NCBI RefSeq assembly: GCF_014646655.1
Contig: NZ_BMNR01000003.1
Coordinates: 285,049-349,048, forward strand
Length of the DNA stretch: 64,000 bases
Source of the DNA: Yeosuana aromativorans
GTDB taxonomy: Bacteria; Bacteroidota; Bacteroidia; Flavobacteriales; Flavobacteriaceae
Direction: 5' to 3'
In this document: in pieces, positions 35,182 to 43,634 of the stretch
Layout: every line of letters begins with the position of its first letter
Numbering within the stretch: position 1 is the first letter of the stretch
The notes under the pieces: generated by a model
What the model saw: only the letters and a program-made list of their open reading frames with translations
Databases searched by the model: none
Told to the model about the DNA's origin: nothing
Program-made: the position numbers and the translations under genes

Positions 35182-35712
35182 ATGAAAAAAACAGCTTTAC
35201 TCTTTCTCTCAGCACTATTAATCTCATCATTGTCTTTCTCCCAAGAGGCTGTCACTAAAAATTCACACTCTGAAAACTTTAACGAATTAAAATTAAACGG
35301 ATTGTTTTTGATTTTGGGAGCATTTGAAGTAACTTATGAACGAGTATTAAATGAAGAATCTGGTTTGGGTATTTCAGTTTTTCTCCCTTTTGATAACCAG
35401 GTGAGTAATGATATAGAATATTATATTTCGCCTTATTACCGTTTTTATTTTGGTGAAAAATATGCTGCTGGTTTTTTTGTTGAGGGTTTTGGCATGTTGA
35501 ATTCAACTAACAGAAATATAAATATTTTTGGAAACGAAGATGACTTTAGAACAGACTTTGCACTGGGCATTGGTTTAGGTGGTAAATGGATTACTAAGAG
35601 TGGTTTTATTGGCGAATTAGGTTTTGGTATTGGCAGAAACCTTTTTAATAATAATAACACCGATTATGAAATTATTGGAAAAGGCGGTATTACATTAGGC
35701 TATAGATTTTAA
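35182..35712 (+). CDS. Secreted beta-barrel protein of the outer membrane
   Basis: Starting at the ATG at 35182 gives a protein of about 176 residues with a signal peptide (about 1-20, ending SFSQE) and repeated amphipathic strands ending GGITLGYRF, with the terminal phenylalanine of outer-membrane barrels. The open frame extends further upstream to 35134, but those residues precede the signal peptide and overlap the lrp gene by 4 bases. Function unknown. Confidence 0.8.
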   Translation: MKKTALLFLSALLISSLSFSQEAVTKNSHSENFNELKLNGLFLILGAFEVTYERVLNEESGLGISVFLPFDNQVSNDIEYYISPYYRFYFGEKYAAGFFVEGFGMLNSTNRNINIFGNEDDFRTDFALGIGLGGKWITKSGFIGELGFGIGRNLFNNNNTDYEIIGKGGITLGYRF

Positions 35713-35730
35713 TAATATTTTTATGAATTA

Positions 35731-35766
35731 AAAACAAAGCCCAAGCAATTGCTTAGGCTTTGTTTT
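35731..35766. terminator. Bidirectional terminator between the barrel gene and glyS
   Basis: AAAACAAAGCC pairs with GGCTTTGTTTT, with an inner AAGC-AATT-GCTT stem; it lies between two converging genes. Confidence 0.82.
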
Positions 35767-35795
35767 ATTAAGATTCCTGACTTGGCAGGAATTAG

Positions 35796-37337
35796 TTACA
35801 TCTTCATCAACCAAGAGCGCATATCTACCTCTTGATTAATAATCTTTCTTAGGTCTTCAATTTTAACACGTTCTTGTTCCATGGTATCTCTATGACGAAT
35901 GGTAACCGTACGGTCTTCCAAGGTGTCATGGTCTACCGTAATACAAAACGGTGTTCCGTTGGCATCTTGGCGTCTGTAACGTCTTCCCACAGCATCTTTT
36001 TCATCATACACCACATTAAAATCCCATTTTAAATCCTCTACTATTTCACGTGCAATTTCAGGCAAACCATCTTTTTTAACCAACGGTAAAATGGCCGCTT
36101 TTACAGGTGCCAAAACACTTGGCAAAGCCAATACCGTTCTAAGGCTGCCATCTTCTAAGGTTTCGTCTTTTAACGAATTTGAAAATACGGCCAAAAACAT
36201 ACGGTCTAAACCTATTGAGGTTTCCAACACGTAAGGCACATAACTTTTATTTTCCTCGGGGTCAAAGTATTGCAATTTTTTGCCTGAATATTTTTCGTGT
36301 TGGCTTAAATCAAAATCGGTACGGGAATGAATACCTTCCAGCTCTTTAAAACCAAACGGAAATTTAAATTCAATATCTGCTGCTGCATCAGCATAATGCG
36401 CTAATTTCTCATGGTCGTGGAAACGATAATTATCAGCTCCCATTCCTAAAGATAAGTGCCATTTCAATCGGGTTTCTTTCCAATAGTCATACCATTCCTT
36501 TTGGGTTCCTGGCTTGATGAAAAACTGCATTTCCATTTGTTCAAACTCACGCATTCTAAAAATAAATTGTCGAGCAACAATTTCATTTCTAAACGCTTTT
36601 CCTGTTTGCGCAATACCAAACGGAATTTTCAAACGACTTGTTTTCTGTACGTTTAAAAAGTTGACAAAAATCCCTTGGGCCGTTTCTGGTCGCAAATATA
36701 AATCCATGGCATTGTCAGCTGAAGCGCCCAATTTGGTACCAAACATCAAATTGAACTGCTTCACATCGGTCCAGTTTCTGGAACCTGTAAGCGGATCGGC
36801 AATTTCCAACTCTTCAATTAAGGCTTTCACATCGGCTAAATCCTCATTTTCCAATGATTTTGCCATACGGGAAAGCGTGGTGTCTATTTTTTCTTGGTAT
36901 CCAAGCACACGTGGATTGGTTGCCAAAAATTGTTCTTTATCAAAAGCCTCACCAAAACGTTTGGCCGCTTTCTCCACTTCTTTGTCAATCTTGGCTTCAA
37001 TTTTAGCGCAATACTCTTCAATTAATACATCTGCTCTGTATCGCTTTTTTGAATCTTTGTTATCAATCAACGGGTCATTAAACGCATCTACGTGCCCCGA
37101 TGCTTTCCAAGTGGTTGGGTGCATGAAAATAGCGGCATCAATACCAACTATGTTTTCATTCATCTGAACCATGGCCTTCCACCAATAATCACGGATGTTT
37201 TTCTTTAGTTCTGCACCATTTTGTGCATAGTCGTAGACAGCGCTTAAACCGTCATATATTTCACTGCTTTGAAATACATACCCGTACTCCTTTGCGTGTG
37301 AGATTACCTTCTTAAATTGATCGTCTTGATTTGCCAT
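35796..37337 (-). CDS. glyS: Glycyl-tRNA synthetase (homodimeric type)
   Basis: This 513-residue class II synthetase has motif 2 features (FRMREFEQMEMQFFIKPG near 257-274), the glycine-pocket region YLRPETAQGIFVNF, and motif 3 SIGLDRMFLAVF. The C-terminal anticodon-binding domain begins near 400. The length is typical of the eukaryote-like dimeric enzyme common in Bacteroidota. It is monocistronic. Confidence 0.95.
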   Translation of the reverse strand: MANQDDQFKKVISHAKEYGYVFQSSEIYDGLSAVYDYAQNGAELKKNIRDYWWKAMVQMNENIVGIDAAIFMHPTTWKASGHVDAFNDPLIDNKDSKKRYRADVLIEEYCAKIEAKIDKEVEKAAKRFGEAFDKEQFLATNPRVLGYQEKIDTTLSRMAKSLENEDLADVKALIEELEIADPLTGSRNWTDVKQFNLMFGTKLGASADNAMDLYLRPETAQGIFVNFLNVQKTSRLKIPFGIAQTGKAFRNEIVARQFIFRMREFEQMEMQFFIKPGTQKEWYDYWKETRLKWHLSLGMGADNYRFHDHEKLAHYADAAADIEFKFPFGFKELEGIHSRTDFDLSQHEKYSGKKLQYFDPEENKSYVPYVLETSIGLDRMFLAVFSNSLKDETLEDGSLRTVLALPSVLAPVKAAILPLVKKDGLPEIAREIVEDLKWDFNVVYDEKDAVGRRYRRQDANGTPFCITVDHDTLEDRTVTIRHRDTMEQERVKIEDLRKIINQEVDMRSWLMKM

Positions 37338-37444
37338 GCTGCAAAAATAAAAAAGCGATTCAAACTAATAGCTTGTTTACAGAAAATTATGTATAGGATT
37401 GGTTTATTTTTTCTTTAAGTTTACATGACTACATCTTTTTACTA

Positions 37445-38125
37445 ATGCTAAACGATATCATCAACGTATTTTTTCCAAAAGTATGCTACACGTGTCAGGC
37501 TCTTTTGAATGACAATGAACTGTATATTTGCACCCATTGTAGAAATAATTTACCCGTCACCAACTTTCATTTTAACAATGATGATTCTGTTTTAAAAATA
37601 TTTTACGGCCGCGTTAAGGTAGAACATGCCACGGCGTTATTGCGCTTTGAAAAAAAAGGCATGGTACAGCAACTCATTCACGGATTAAAATATAAAAAAC
37701 AAGAAGCTATTGGTGTGTTTTTAGGAGATTGGCTAGGGGGCGAATTAAAAACCGTAAAAGCGTATCAAGATATTGATGTGGTCATCCCCGTGCCGCTTCA
37801 TAAAAAGAAGCTTAAAAAAAGAGGTTACAACCAAGTAGCCAAATTTGCCCAGCGCTTAGCAGAGGCTTTACAGGCTGAATATAAAGACGATGTACTGATA
37901 AAAGTCACCAACACAGAATCACAGGTTTTAAAAAAGCGTTTGGCCCGATGGAATCAAAATGATGAATTGTTTACCCTGAAAAACAAAAAAGCCATTGCCA
38001 ACAAGCACATCCTTTTGGTAGACGATTTGATTACCACGGGCGCCACCATGGAAGCCTGTGCTACCGTTTTAAACCAGGCAAACAACATAAAAATAAGTGT
38101 GGCTTCTATGGCAATTGCACAATGA
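37445..38125 (+). CDS. ComF-family phosphoribosyltransferase
   Basis: This 226-residue protein has an N-terminal zinc-finger-like part (CYTCQ near residue 14 and CTHCR near 31). A phosphoribosyltransferase domain carries the PRPP loop HILLVDDLITTGATMEAC (about 192-209). ComF proteins are linked to DNA uptake in some bacteria; here the role is unproven. A lipoprotein gene follows about 54 bases later. Confidence 0.9.
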   Translation: MLNDIINVFFPKVCYTCQALLNDNELYICTHCRNNLPVTNFHFNNDDSVLKIFYGRVKVEHATALLRFEKKGMVQQLIHGLKYKKQEAIGVFLGDWLGGELKTVKAYQDIDVVIPVPLHKKKLKKRGYNQVAKFAQRLAEALQAEYKDDVLIKVTNTESQVLKKRLARWNQNDELFTLKNKKAIANKHILLVDDLITTGATMEACATVLNQANNIKISVASMAIAQ

Positions 38126-38179
38126 GTTTGTCGTTATATCTGTAAAATTATGTAGGTTTGCTTAAATTTTGTTTTGGTA

Positions 38180-39787
38180 ATGCGTAAAACGGTTTCAAAT
38201 TTTATTTTTATAGTGTGTGTTGGTCTTATTTTTATTAACTGTGCCAATCGTGGAACACCACAGGGCGGCCCTAAAGATGAAACCCCTCCAAAAATCATAA
38301 AGGCAGAACCAGAAAATTTTTCAACCAATTTTAAAGGTAAGGAAATTAAGATTCTTTTTGATGAATTTATAAAAATCAAAGACATTCAAAAGCAACTTAT
38401 TATTTCCCCACCCATGAAAACACTCCCAGAAATAACACCTCTGGGCGGTGCCAGCAAATACATTACCATTAAAATTTATGATACGCTTCAACCCAACACA
38501 ACCTATGCATTTAATTTTGGAAACAGCATATCAGACAATAATGAAGGCAATCCGTTTCCGTATTACCGCTATGTATTTTCAACGGGTGATTATATCGATT
38601 CACTAACCGTAAAAGGACAAATTTTTGATGCCTTAAACCGGAAACCAGACAACTTTGTATCGGTTGGATTGTATGAGGTAGATTCAACTTTTTCTGATTC
38701 CATCATTTATAAAAGTCCGCCAAAGTACATCACCAACACCTTGGATAGCACCACAACGTTTTCCATAGAAAACATAAAAGCCGGCACCTATATGCTCTAT
38801 GCTTTAAAGGACAATAATCAAGACAACACATTTCAACAAAAAACCGATAAAATAGGGTTTTATAATCATTTTATAACCGTTCCAACAGATTCAACTTATA
38901 ACATTCGGTTATTTTCAGAAAACTTGGATTTTAAATCGTTCAGACCACAAAATATAGCGGGTCAAAAAATAGTGTTTGGTTATGAAGGCGATTATGAGAA
39001 CATGCAAATTAAATTGCTTTCTGAAGCGCCAGACACCTTAAAACACCGTGTAACAAAAGACGAAAAAACAGATTCACTATACTATTGGTATGCGCCAAAA
39101 CTTGAAGTAGACTCATTGGTTTTTAAAGTGTCCAACACGAATTTTGAAAAAGAATATACTGTTCAAATCGGTAATAAAAAACGGGATTCCTTAACCATTA
39201 AATCCAATCCAACAGGGAACATTGGAATCAATGAGGATTTTAAAATCACGGGTAGCATCCCCTTTACAGCTTTTGACGCTTCAAAAATGAGCATCATGGA
39301 CAAGGATTCCACCATGGTAGATTACACCACCTCATTTGACACCATTACCAATAATTATGTGTTTGATTTTAAAAAAACAGATGAAAACGTGTACCGCATC
39401 CAGGTTTTACCAGAAGCCTTTACCGATATCTTCAATGAAACAAACGATACGCTTAATTTTAATGTGAAAACCAAAAAGGCATCTGATTTTGGTTATGCCC
39501 GTTTTTCTTTGGTGAATGCACGATATCCTATTATTCTTCAATTAACTGACGAAAAAGGAAATGTGAAATATGAGCAGTATTCAACAAACCCTGAAGTGTT
39601 GGATTTTTTAAACTTAACCCCTGGAAAATATTTTATCAGAGCTATTTTTGATGCCAATGGCAACAAAAAGTTTGACACTGGAAATTACCTGAAAAAAATT
39701 CAACCAGAAAAGGTCAGCTATTTTAAGGAAATAGAAATCCGTGCTGATTGGGGGCAAACCGAAACATTAGAGTTTAAACAAGAGTAA
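38180..39787 (+). CDS. Large lipoprotein with an Ig-like domain
   Basis: This approximately 535-residue predicted lipoprotein has a lipobox at FINCAN (cysteine near residue 21), followed by a proline- and glycine-rich linker (GTPQGGPKDETPPKI). The Ig-like region (SbsA-type, about 35-120) is typical of this Bacteroidota family. The rest is beta-rich with an unknown role, probably at the periplasm or outer surface. The ATG at 38180 was chosen over a TTG six bases earlier. Its 3' end overlaps the converging amidase gene by 14 bases. Confidence 0.82.
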   Translation: MRKTVSNFIFIVCVGLIFINCANRGTPQGGPKDETPPKIIKAEPENFSTNFKGKEIKILFDEFIKIKDIQKQLIISPPMKTLPEITPLGGASKYITIKIYDTLQPNTTYAFNFGNSISDNNEGNPFPYYRYVFSTGDYIDSLTVKGQIFDALNRKPDNFVSVGLYEVDSTFSDSIIYKSPPKYITNTLDSTTTFSIENIKAGTYMLYALKDNNQDNTFQQKTDKIGFYNHFITVPTDSTYNIRLFSENLDFKSFRPQNIAGQKIVFGYEGDYENMQIKLLSEAPDTLKHRVTKDEKTDSLYYWYAPKLEVDSLVFKVSNTNFEKEYTVQIGNKKRDSLTIKSNPTGNIGINEDFKITGSIPFTAFDASKMSIMDKDSTMVDYTTSFDTITNNYVFDFKKTDENVYRIQVLPEAFTDIFNETNDTLNFNVKTKKASDFGYARFSLVNARYPIILQLTDEKGNVKYEQYSTNPEVLDFLNLTPGKYFIRAIFDANGNKKFDTGNYLKKIQPEKVSYFKEIEIRADWGQTETLEFKQE

Positions 39788-40550
39788 AAGAATCCTTGTC
39801 ACTTAAAAACTTAAGTTTGTTTCTATAAAAATTGATATGGTTTCGTTCTAAAGTTGCTATTTCAATTTGCTCTCTATTAGGCTTAAAAGCTGTTATTTCA
39901 TTTCCCAAAACATCATAGGCAGCCGAGTGGCCACAATATTCATTTTGCTCATCGTCCAATCCCACACGATTCACCCCAACACAATAGCACATATTTTCAA
40001 TAGCACGTGCTTTCAATAAGGTATCCCAAGCAAAAACCCTTGGTTTAGGCCAATTGGCAACAAAGAGCAATACATCGTAATTTTCGGTATTTCTGGCCCA
40101 AACCGGAAAACGTAAATCATAGCATACCATAGGACAGAGTTTCCATCCTTTATAATCAACAATCAGTTTTTTATTCCCGATAGAATATATTTTATCTTCC
40201 CCTGCCAAGGTAAAGGTATGCCGCTTATCATAAATTTGAATGTCTCCTGAAGGTTCCACAAACAGCAACCGGTTATAAAACTTACCATCTTCCGTAATAA
40301 CCATGCTGCCGGTAATAGCCGCATTGGTTTTTAGCGCCTGCTTTTTCATCCAGGCAACCGTTTTGCCGTCCATGGTTTCTGCAACGGTTTTGGCATTCAT
40401 TGTAAACCCGGTGGAAAACATCTCTGGAAGCACAATCAAATCAACATTGGAGATACTCTCCATTTTTTCTTTAAGGTGTTTTCTGTTTTTTTTGGGATTT
40501 TCCCAAACCAAATCAGATTGGATAAGCGCAATTTTAAGTTGATCTTGCAT
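39774..40550 (-). CDS. Omega-amidase-like nitrilase-family amidohydrolase
   Basis: This approximately 258-residue carbon-nitrogen hydrolase has the catalytic triad in place: E43 (LPEMFSTGF), K109 (YDKRHTF) and C143 (MVCYDLRFP). It resembles the YafV/Nit2 omega-amidases, which hydrolyse 2-oxoglutaramate and 2-oxosuccinamate. The start at 40550 lies 2 bases past the aminotransferase stop, so the two genes are one operon. The pairing supports a glutamine-dependent transamination route. Confidence 0.9.
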   Translation of the reverse strand: MQDQLKIALIQSDLVWENPKKNRKHLKEKMESISNVDLIVLPEMFSTGFTMNAKTVAETMDGKTVAWMKKQALKTNAAITGSMVITEDGKFYNRLLFVEPSGDIQIYDKRHTFTLAGEDKIYSIGNKKLIVDYKGWKLCPMVCYDLRFPVWARNTENYDVLLFVANWPKPRVFAWDTLLKARAIENMCYCVGVNRVGLDDEQNEYCGHSAAYDVLGNEITAFKPNREQIEIATLERNHINFYRNKLKFLSDKDSFTLV

Positions 40551-40552
40551 GA

Positions 40553-41695
40553 TTATAGGGTATTTAATATATCTGCTGCTTGTTGTAAGGTGCTGTTGCT
40601 TTTGGCAAAGCAAAAACGCAATACATGGTTATCTAAATTATTGGTGTTGAATACTGATAGTGGTATGGAAGCCAGTCCTGATTCAATTGTTAATCGTTTG
40701 GCGAACTCCACATCATTTTCTTGGGTGATTTCTGAATAATCCAACACCTGAAAATACGTGCCTTTTGATGGTTCAAATTTAAATCTAGAAGACGCTATGC
40801 GTTCTAAAAAATAGTCTCTTTTATCTTGATAAAATTGAGATAATTCTAAATAATGACTGGGTTCTTTAAGATATGCTGCCAATCCTTTTTGAACAGGGTG
40901 ATTCACACAAAACACATTAAATTGATGCACTTTTCTAAACTCTGCCATCAGCTCTCTAGGTGCACAGCAATAGCCCACTTTCCAACCGGTGTTATGAAAG
41001 GTTTTGCCAAAAGAAGCCACCACAAAACTCCGTGATTTTAAATCGGGGAACAAGCATGCACTTTGGTGTTGCTCGCCATCAAAGATGATATGTTCATACA
41101 CCTCATCACTTAACACGATAATGTCAGTGTCCTTGGTCAGTTCTTGCAATTGCAGCATATCGTTTTTAGAGAACACACTTCCGCTGGGGTTTTGGGGTGT
41201 ATTGACAATAATCATTTTGGTCCGTGGATTGATATGCTGTTTGACCGTTTGCCAATTGACTGTATAATGTGGTGACTGAAGTTGAATCCCAATGGTTTTT
41301 CCACCATTCAATTCAATAAAAGGCTCGTAACAATCATAAGCGGGCCTAAAAATAATAACCTCATCATTACGCCTTACAAAAGCCGAAATAATACACGAAA
41401 TAGCCTGGGTGGCACCTGCCGTAATGGTGATTTCTGTTTCAGGATGATAGGTGGATTGATAGAGCAAATCAAATTTGTTGGCTATCGCTTCACGCAATTC
41501 TAAAATCCCAGCCATGGGAGCATATTGGTTATAACCAGATTGCATGGCTTTAGCGACCAAATCAATCAGTTTGGGATCACTTTCAAAATCGGGAAATCCT
41601 TGGGATAAATTGATAGCATTGTGCTTTGCTGCCAAGGCACTCATAACCGTAAAAATAGTTGTTCCTAAATTGGGAAGTTTAGATTGGTATTGCAT
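40553..41695 (-). CDS. Methionine/aromatic aminotransferase, class I PLP-dependent
   Basis: This 380-residue fold-type I aminotransferase resembles YbdL. Features visible are the substrate loop NLSQGFPDFESD, NTPQNPSG near 165-172, SDEVYEH, and the PLP lysine K231 in SFGKTFHNTGW. It probably transaminates 4-methylthio-2-oxobutyrate or other 2-oxoacids with glutamine. The product 2-oxoglutaramate would then be removed by the omega-amidase encoded immediately downstream. Confidence 0.9.
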   Translation of the reverse strand: MQYQSKLPNLGTTIFTVMSALAAKHNAINLSQGFPDFESDPKLIDLVAKAMQSGYNQYAPMAGILELREAIANKFDLLYQSTYHPETEITITAGATQAISCIISAFVRRNDEVIIFRPAYDCYEPFIELNGGKTIGIQLQSPHYTVNWQTVKQHINPRTKMIIVNTPQNPSGSVFSKNDMLQLQELTKDTDIIVLSDEVYEHIIFDGEQHQSACLFPDLKSRSFVVASFGKTFHNTGWKVGYCCAPRELMAEFRKVHQFNVFCVNHPVQKGLAAYLKEPSHYLELSQFYQDKRDYFLERIASSRFKFEPSKGTYFQVLDYSEITQENDVEFAKRLTIESGLASIPLSVFNTNNLDNHVLRFCFAKSNSTLQQAADILNTL

Positions 41696-41813
41696 ATATG
41701 TAAAGATACTGACTTATTAAAACAAAAGCGAGAGAACCCATGATAAATAATCAACCCGTTGCACACAAAATGAGTCGAGACTTTTAAATACAAACCAAGA
41801 TTAAAAGAAACAA

Positions 41814-41845
41814 AAGAGGCTCTTTGATTTCTCAAACAGCCTCTT
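41814..41845 (-). terminator. Candidate terminator after the BI-1 family gene
   Basis: AAGAGGCT and AGCCTCTT arms with a further TTGA/TCAA pairing inside form a hairpin 30 bases past the stop of the minus-strand gene. The minus-strand tail is T-rich. Confidence 0.6.
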
Positions 41846-41874
41846 GTAATTTATGCTTATAAAATTTGTATAGT

Positions 41875-42588
41875 TTACTTTCTTGACATAAAAATTCTGA
41901 GAATGTACCAAAACAATAGCATGAGTGATGCAAACAAGCCCAACGCTGCGGCTACATATTGTTCTTGCGAATATTTGTTTACCAAATTGGATGTTTGATA
42001 TAAAATAGAACCTCCTGCCAACAAGCACATGCCTACCGAAAACCAAAGCCCCAAGTTAAATCCAAAAATAGTTCCTGCTAAAATTAATCCTAAAGCAATA
42101 AAAAAGCCTACTGTTAATCCTGCCTTTAAAAAGGAAAAGTCTTTTTTAGTAACCAATACAATCGCCGATAACCCTGTAAACAGTGATAATGTTACAATGG
42201 CTGCTTGGTTTAGTAATTCGTAACTTTGGGTATAGGCAATGGCAATATAAATAAGCGGCACAAAAATGATAGCTTCAGCCAAAATATACAATCCATAAGC
42301 CAAATACTGTTTGTTTCTATCGGTTGAATTTATGGCCATGCGCTCAGAATAGCTTGTCACCAACATAAAACCTCCCAATACCAAAAGCCATGAGTAACCT
42401 GACAACATAGATAACATAAACCTTACAATTGTTTCGCTTTGAAGCAATAGGTATTCAAAAAATATAAAAACCAAGACACCTGCTGCTACATGTGAATAGG
42501 TCTTTTTGTAAAAAGCAACTTTATCTACTTCAGATAAGTGGCCCACCATAACTTGGTTTTCCAATTGGTTATCAATCTGATTTTCCAT
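41875..42588 (-). CDS. Bax inhibitor-1/YccA family membrane protein
   Basis: This 237-residue protein has seven hydrophobic segments and the family arrangement of helices (NQAAIVTLSLFTGLSAIVL, then AGLTVGFFIALGLIL and the ending YILRIFMSRK). BI-1/YccA proteins act as calcium- or pH-regulated channels or modulate FtsH. The specific role here is not evident. The metalloprotease gene just upstream is on the same strand, but about 100 bases away. Confidence 0.88.
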   Translation of the reverse strand: MENQIDNQLENQVMVGHLSEVDKVAFYKKTYSHVAAGVLVFIFFEYLLLQSETIVRFMLSMLSGYSWLLVLGGFMLVTSYSERMAINSTDRNKQYLAYGLYILAEAIIFVPLIYIAIAYTQSYELLNQAAIVTLSLFTGLSAIVLVTKKDFSFLKAGLTVGFFIALGLILAGTIFGFNLGLWFSVGMCLLAGGSILYQTSNLVNKYSQEQYVAAALGLFASLMLLFWYILRIFMSRK

Positions 42589-42688
42589 ATAAAAGATTTA
42601 ATTTTTTAACCTAATAAAGATAAAAAAAGAAACCGAATTCTTACATAATATTGCAAAAACTCGGTTTAATTTATTTGAATCTGTCGTA

Positions 42689-43384
42689 TTAGCTTCTGTT
42701 TCCCAACACCTGAAAAGCCCAATAAACCAATGATGCCAAAGCACCAATAGCAGCTACCAAATAGGTTCTGGCCGCCCATTTAAGTGCATCCTCAGAGCCT
42801 GCGTATTCTTCGGGTGATAGCATGTGCCTATTTTTTAACCAAGCCAAGGCACGGTTACTGGCATCATACTCAACAGGCAATGTGATAAAGCTGAACAAGG
42901 TTGCAAAACCCATCATCAACAAACCTGCAATGGCTACATAAAATCCTAAACCAACACCGGCTGCTGCTCCTAAAATCAAACCACCAATGATGATCCATTG
43001 CGCCATTCCAGAGGTCACACTCACAATTGGCACCAGTGCCGAACGCATGGTCAACCATTCATAGGCTTTGGCATGTTGCACCGCATGGCCACATTCATGG
43101 GCCGCAACCGCTGCTGATGCCGCATTGCGCTGGTTGTAAACGGCTTCACTTAAATTGACCGTTTTATTTTTTGGGTTGTAATGGTCGGTTAACTGCCCCG
43201 GTGTTGAAATAACCTCAACATCAGTGATGCCATGATCTGCCAGCATTTTTTCGGCGATTTCCTTTCCGCTCATACCATTTCTTAAATGAACTTTGGAATA
43301 GGTCTCAAATTTGCGTTTTAAAGTACTGCTCACTAACCAACTGATCAGCGCAATACCTCCTAATAATATATAATATCCAATCAT
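42689..43384 (-). CDS. Membrane zinc metallopeptidase (YugP type)
   Basis: This 231-residue protein has an N-terminal membrane helix, the zinc-binding HECGHAVQHA at about 96-105, and further hydrophobic helices near 120-165. It matches the YugP/neutral zinc metallopeptidase 2 family. The third zinc ligand is presumably the glutamate in LPVEYDASNRA near 176-186. Substrate unknown. Confidence 0.9.
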   Translation of the reverse strand: MIGYYILLGGIALISWLVSSTLKRKFETYSKVHLRNGMSGKEIAEKMLADHGITDVEVISTPGQLTDHYNPKNKTVNLSEAVYNQRNAASAAVAAHECGHAVQHAKAYEWLTMRSALVPIVSVTSGMAQWIIIGGLILGAAAGVGLGFYVAIAGLLMMGFATLFSFITLPVEYDASNRALAWLKNRHMLSPEEYAGSEDALKWAARTYLVAAIGALASLVYWAFQVLGNRS

Positions 43385-43535
43385 AATTTTAAACTTTAAT
43401 ACCTATATGCTTATCAAAAACAACGCCAATTTTTACAGATGTAATTTTGTCAGTATAACTGTATTCTAGTTCCATAGAAGGTTTTTTGAAATGACTAGAT
43501 ACCATCGCTTTTGTCTTAATGAATACCTCCTTTTT

Positions 43536-43575
43536 TGTCACTTCGAGTGGTTTTCGAAGAAAATTGTATCGAGAA
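43536..43575 (-). repeat. Dispersed palindromic repeat, family 1, inverted copy
   Basis: It is the reverse complement of the pattern TTCTCGATAC...CACTCGAA.TGACA, with an inner TTTTC-TTC-GAAAA hairpin. Together with 43591-43634 it forms a large inverted pair of about 100 bases. Confidence 0.75.
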
Positions 43576-43590
43576 GTCTGTTTCCAAAAG

Positions 43591-43634
43591 TTCTCGATAC
43601 AAAATTCTTTACAAGAATTTCACTCGAACTGACA
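43591..43634 (+). repeat. Dispersed palindromic repeat, family 1, copy 2
   Basis: TTCTCGATAC, inner stem AAATTCTT-TAC-AAGAATTT, then CACTCGAACTGACA. It ends one base before the leuS stop codon and, with the inverted copy, could fold as the terminator of leuS. Confidence 0.78.

Noticed and set aside
43536-43634. The inverted repeat pair as ends of an insertion sequence
   Set aside because: Only about 15 bases separate the copies; there is no transposase and no target-site duplication was recognised.
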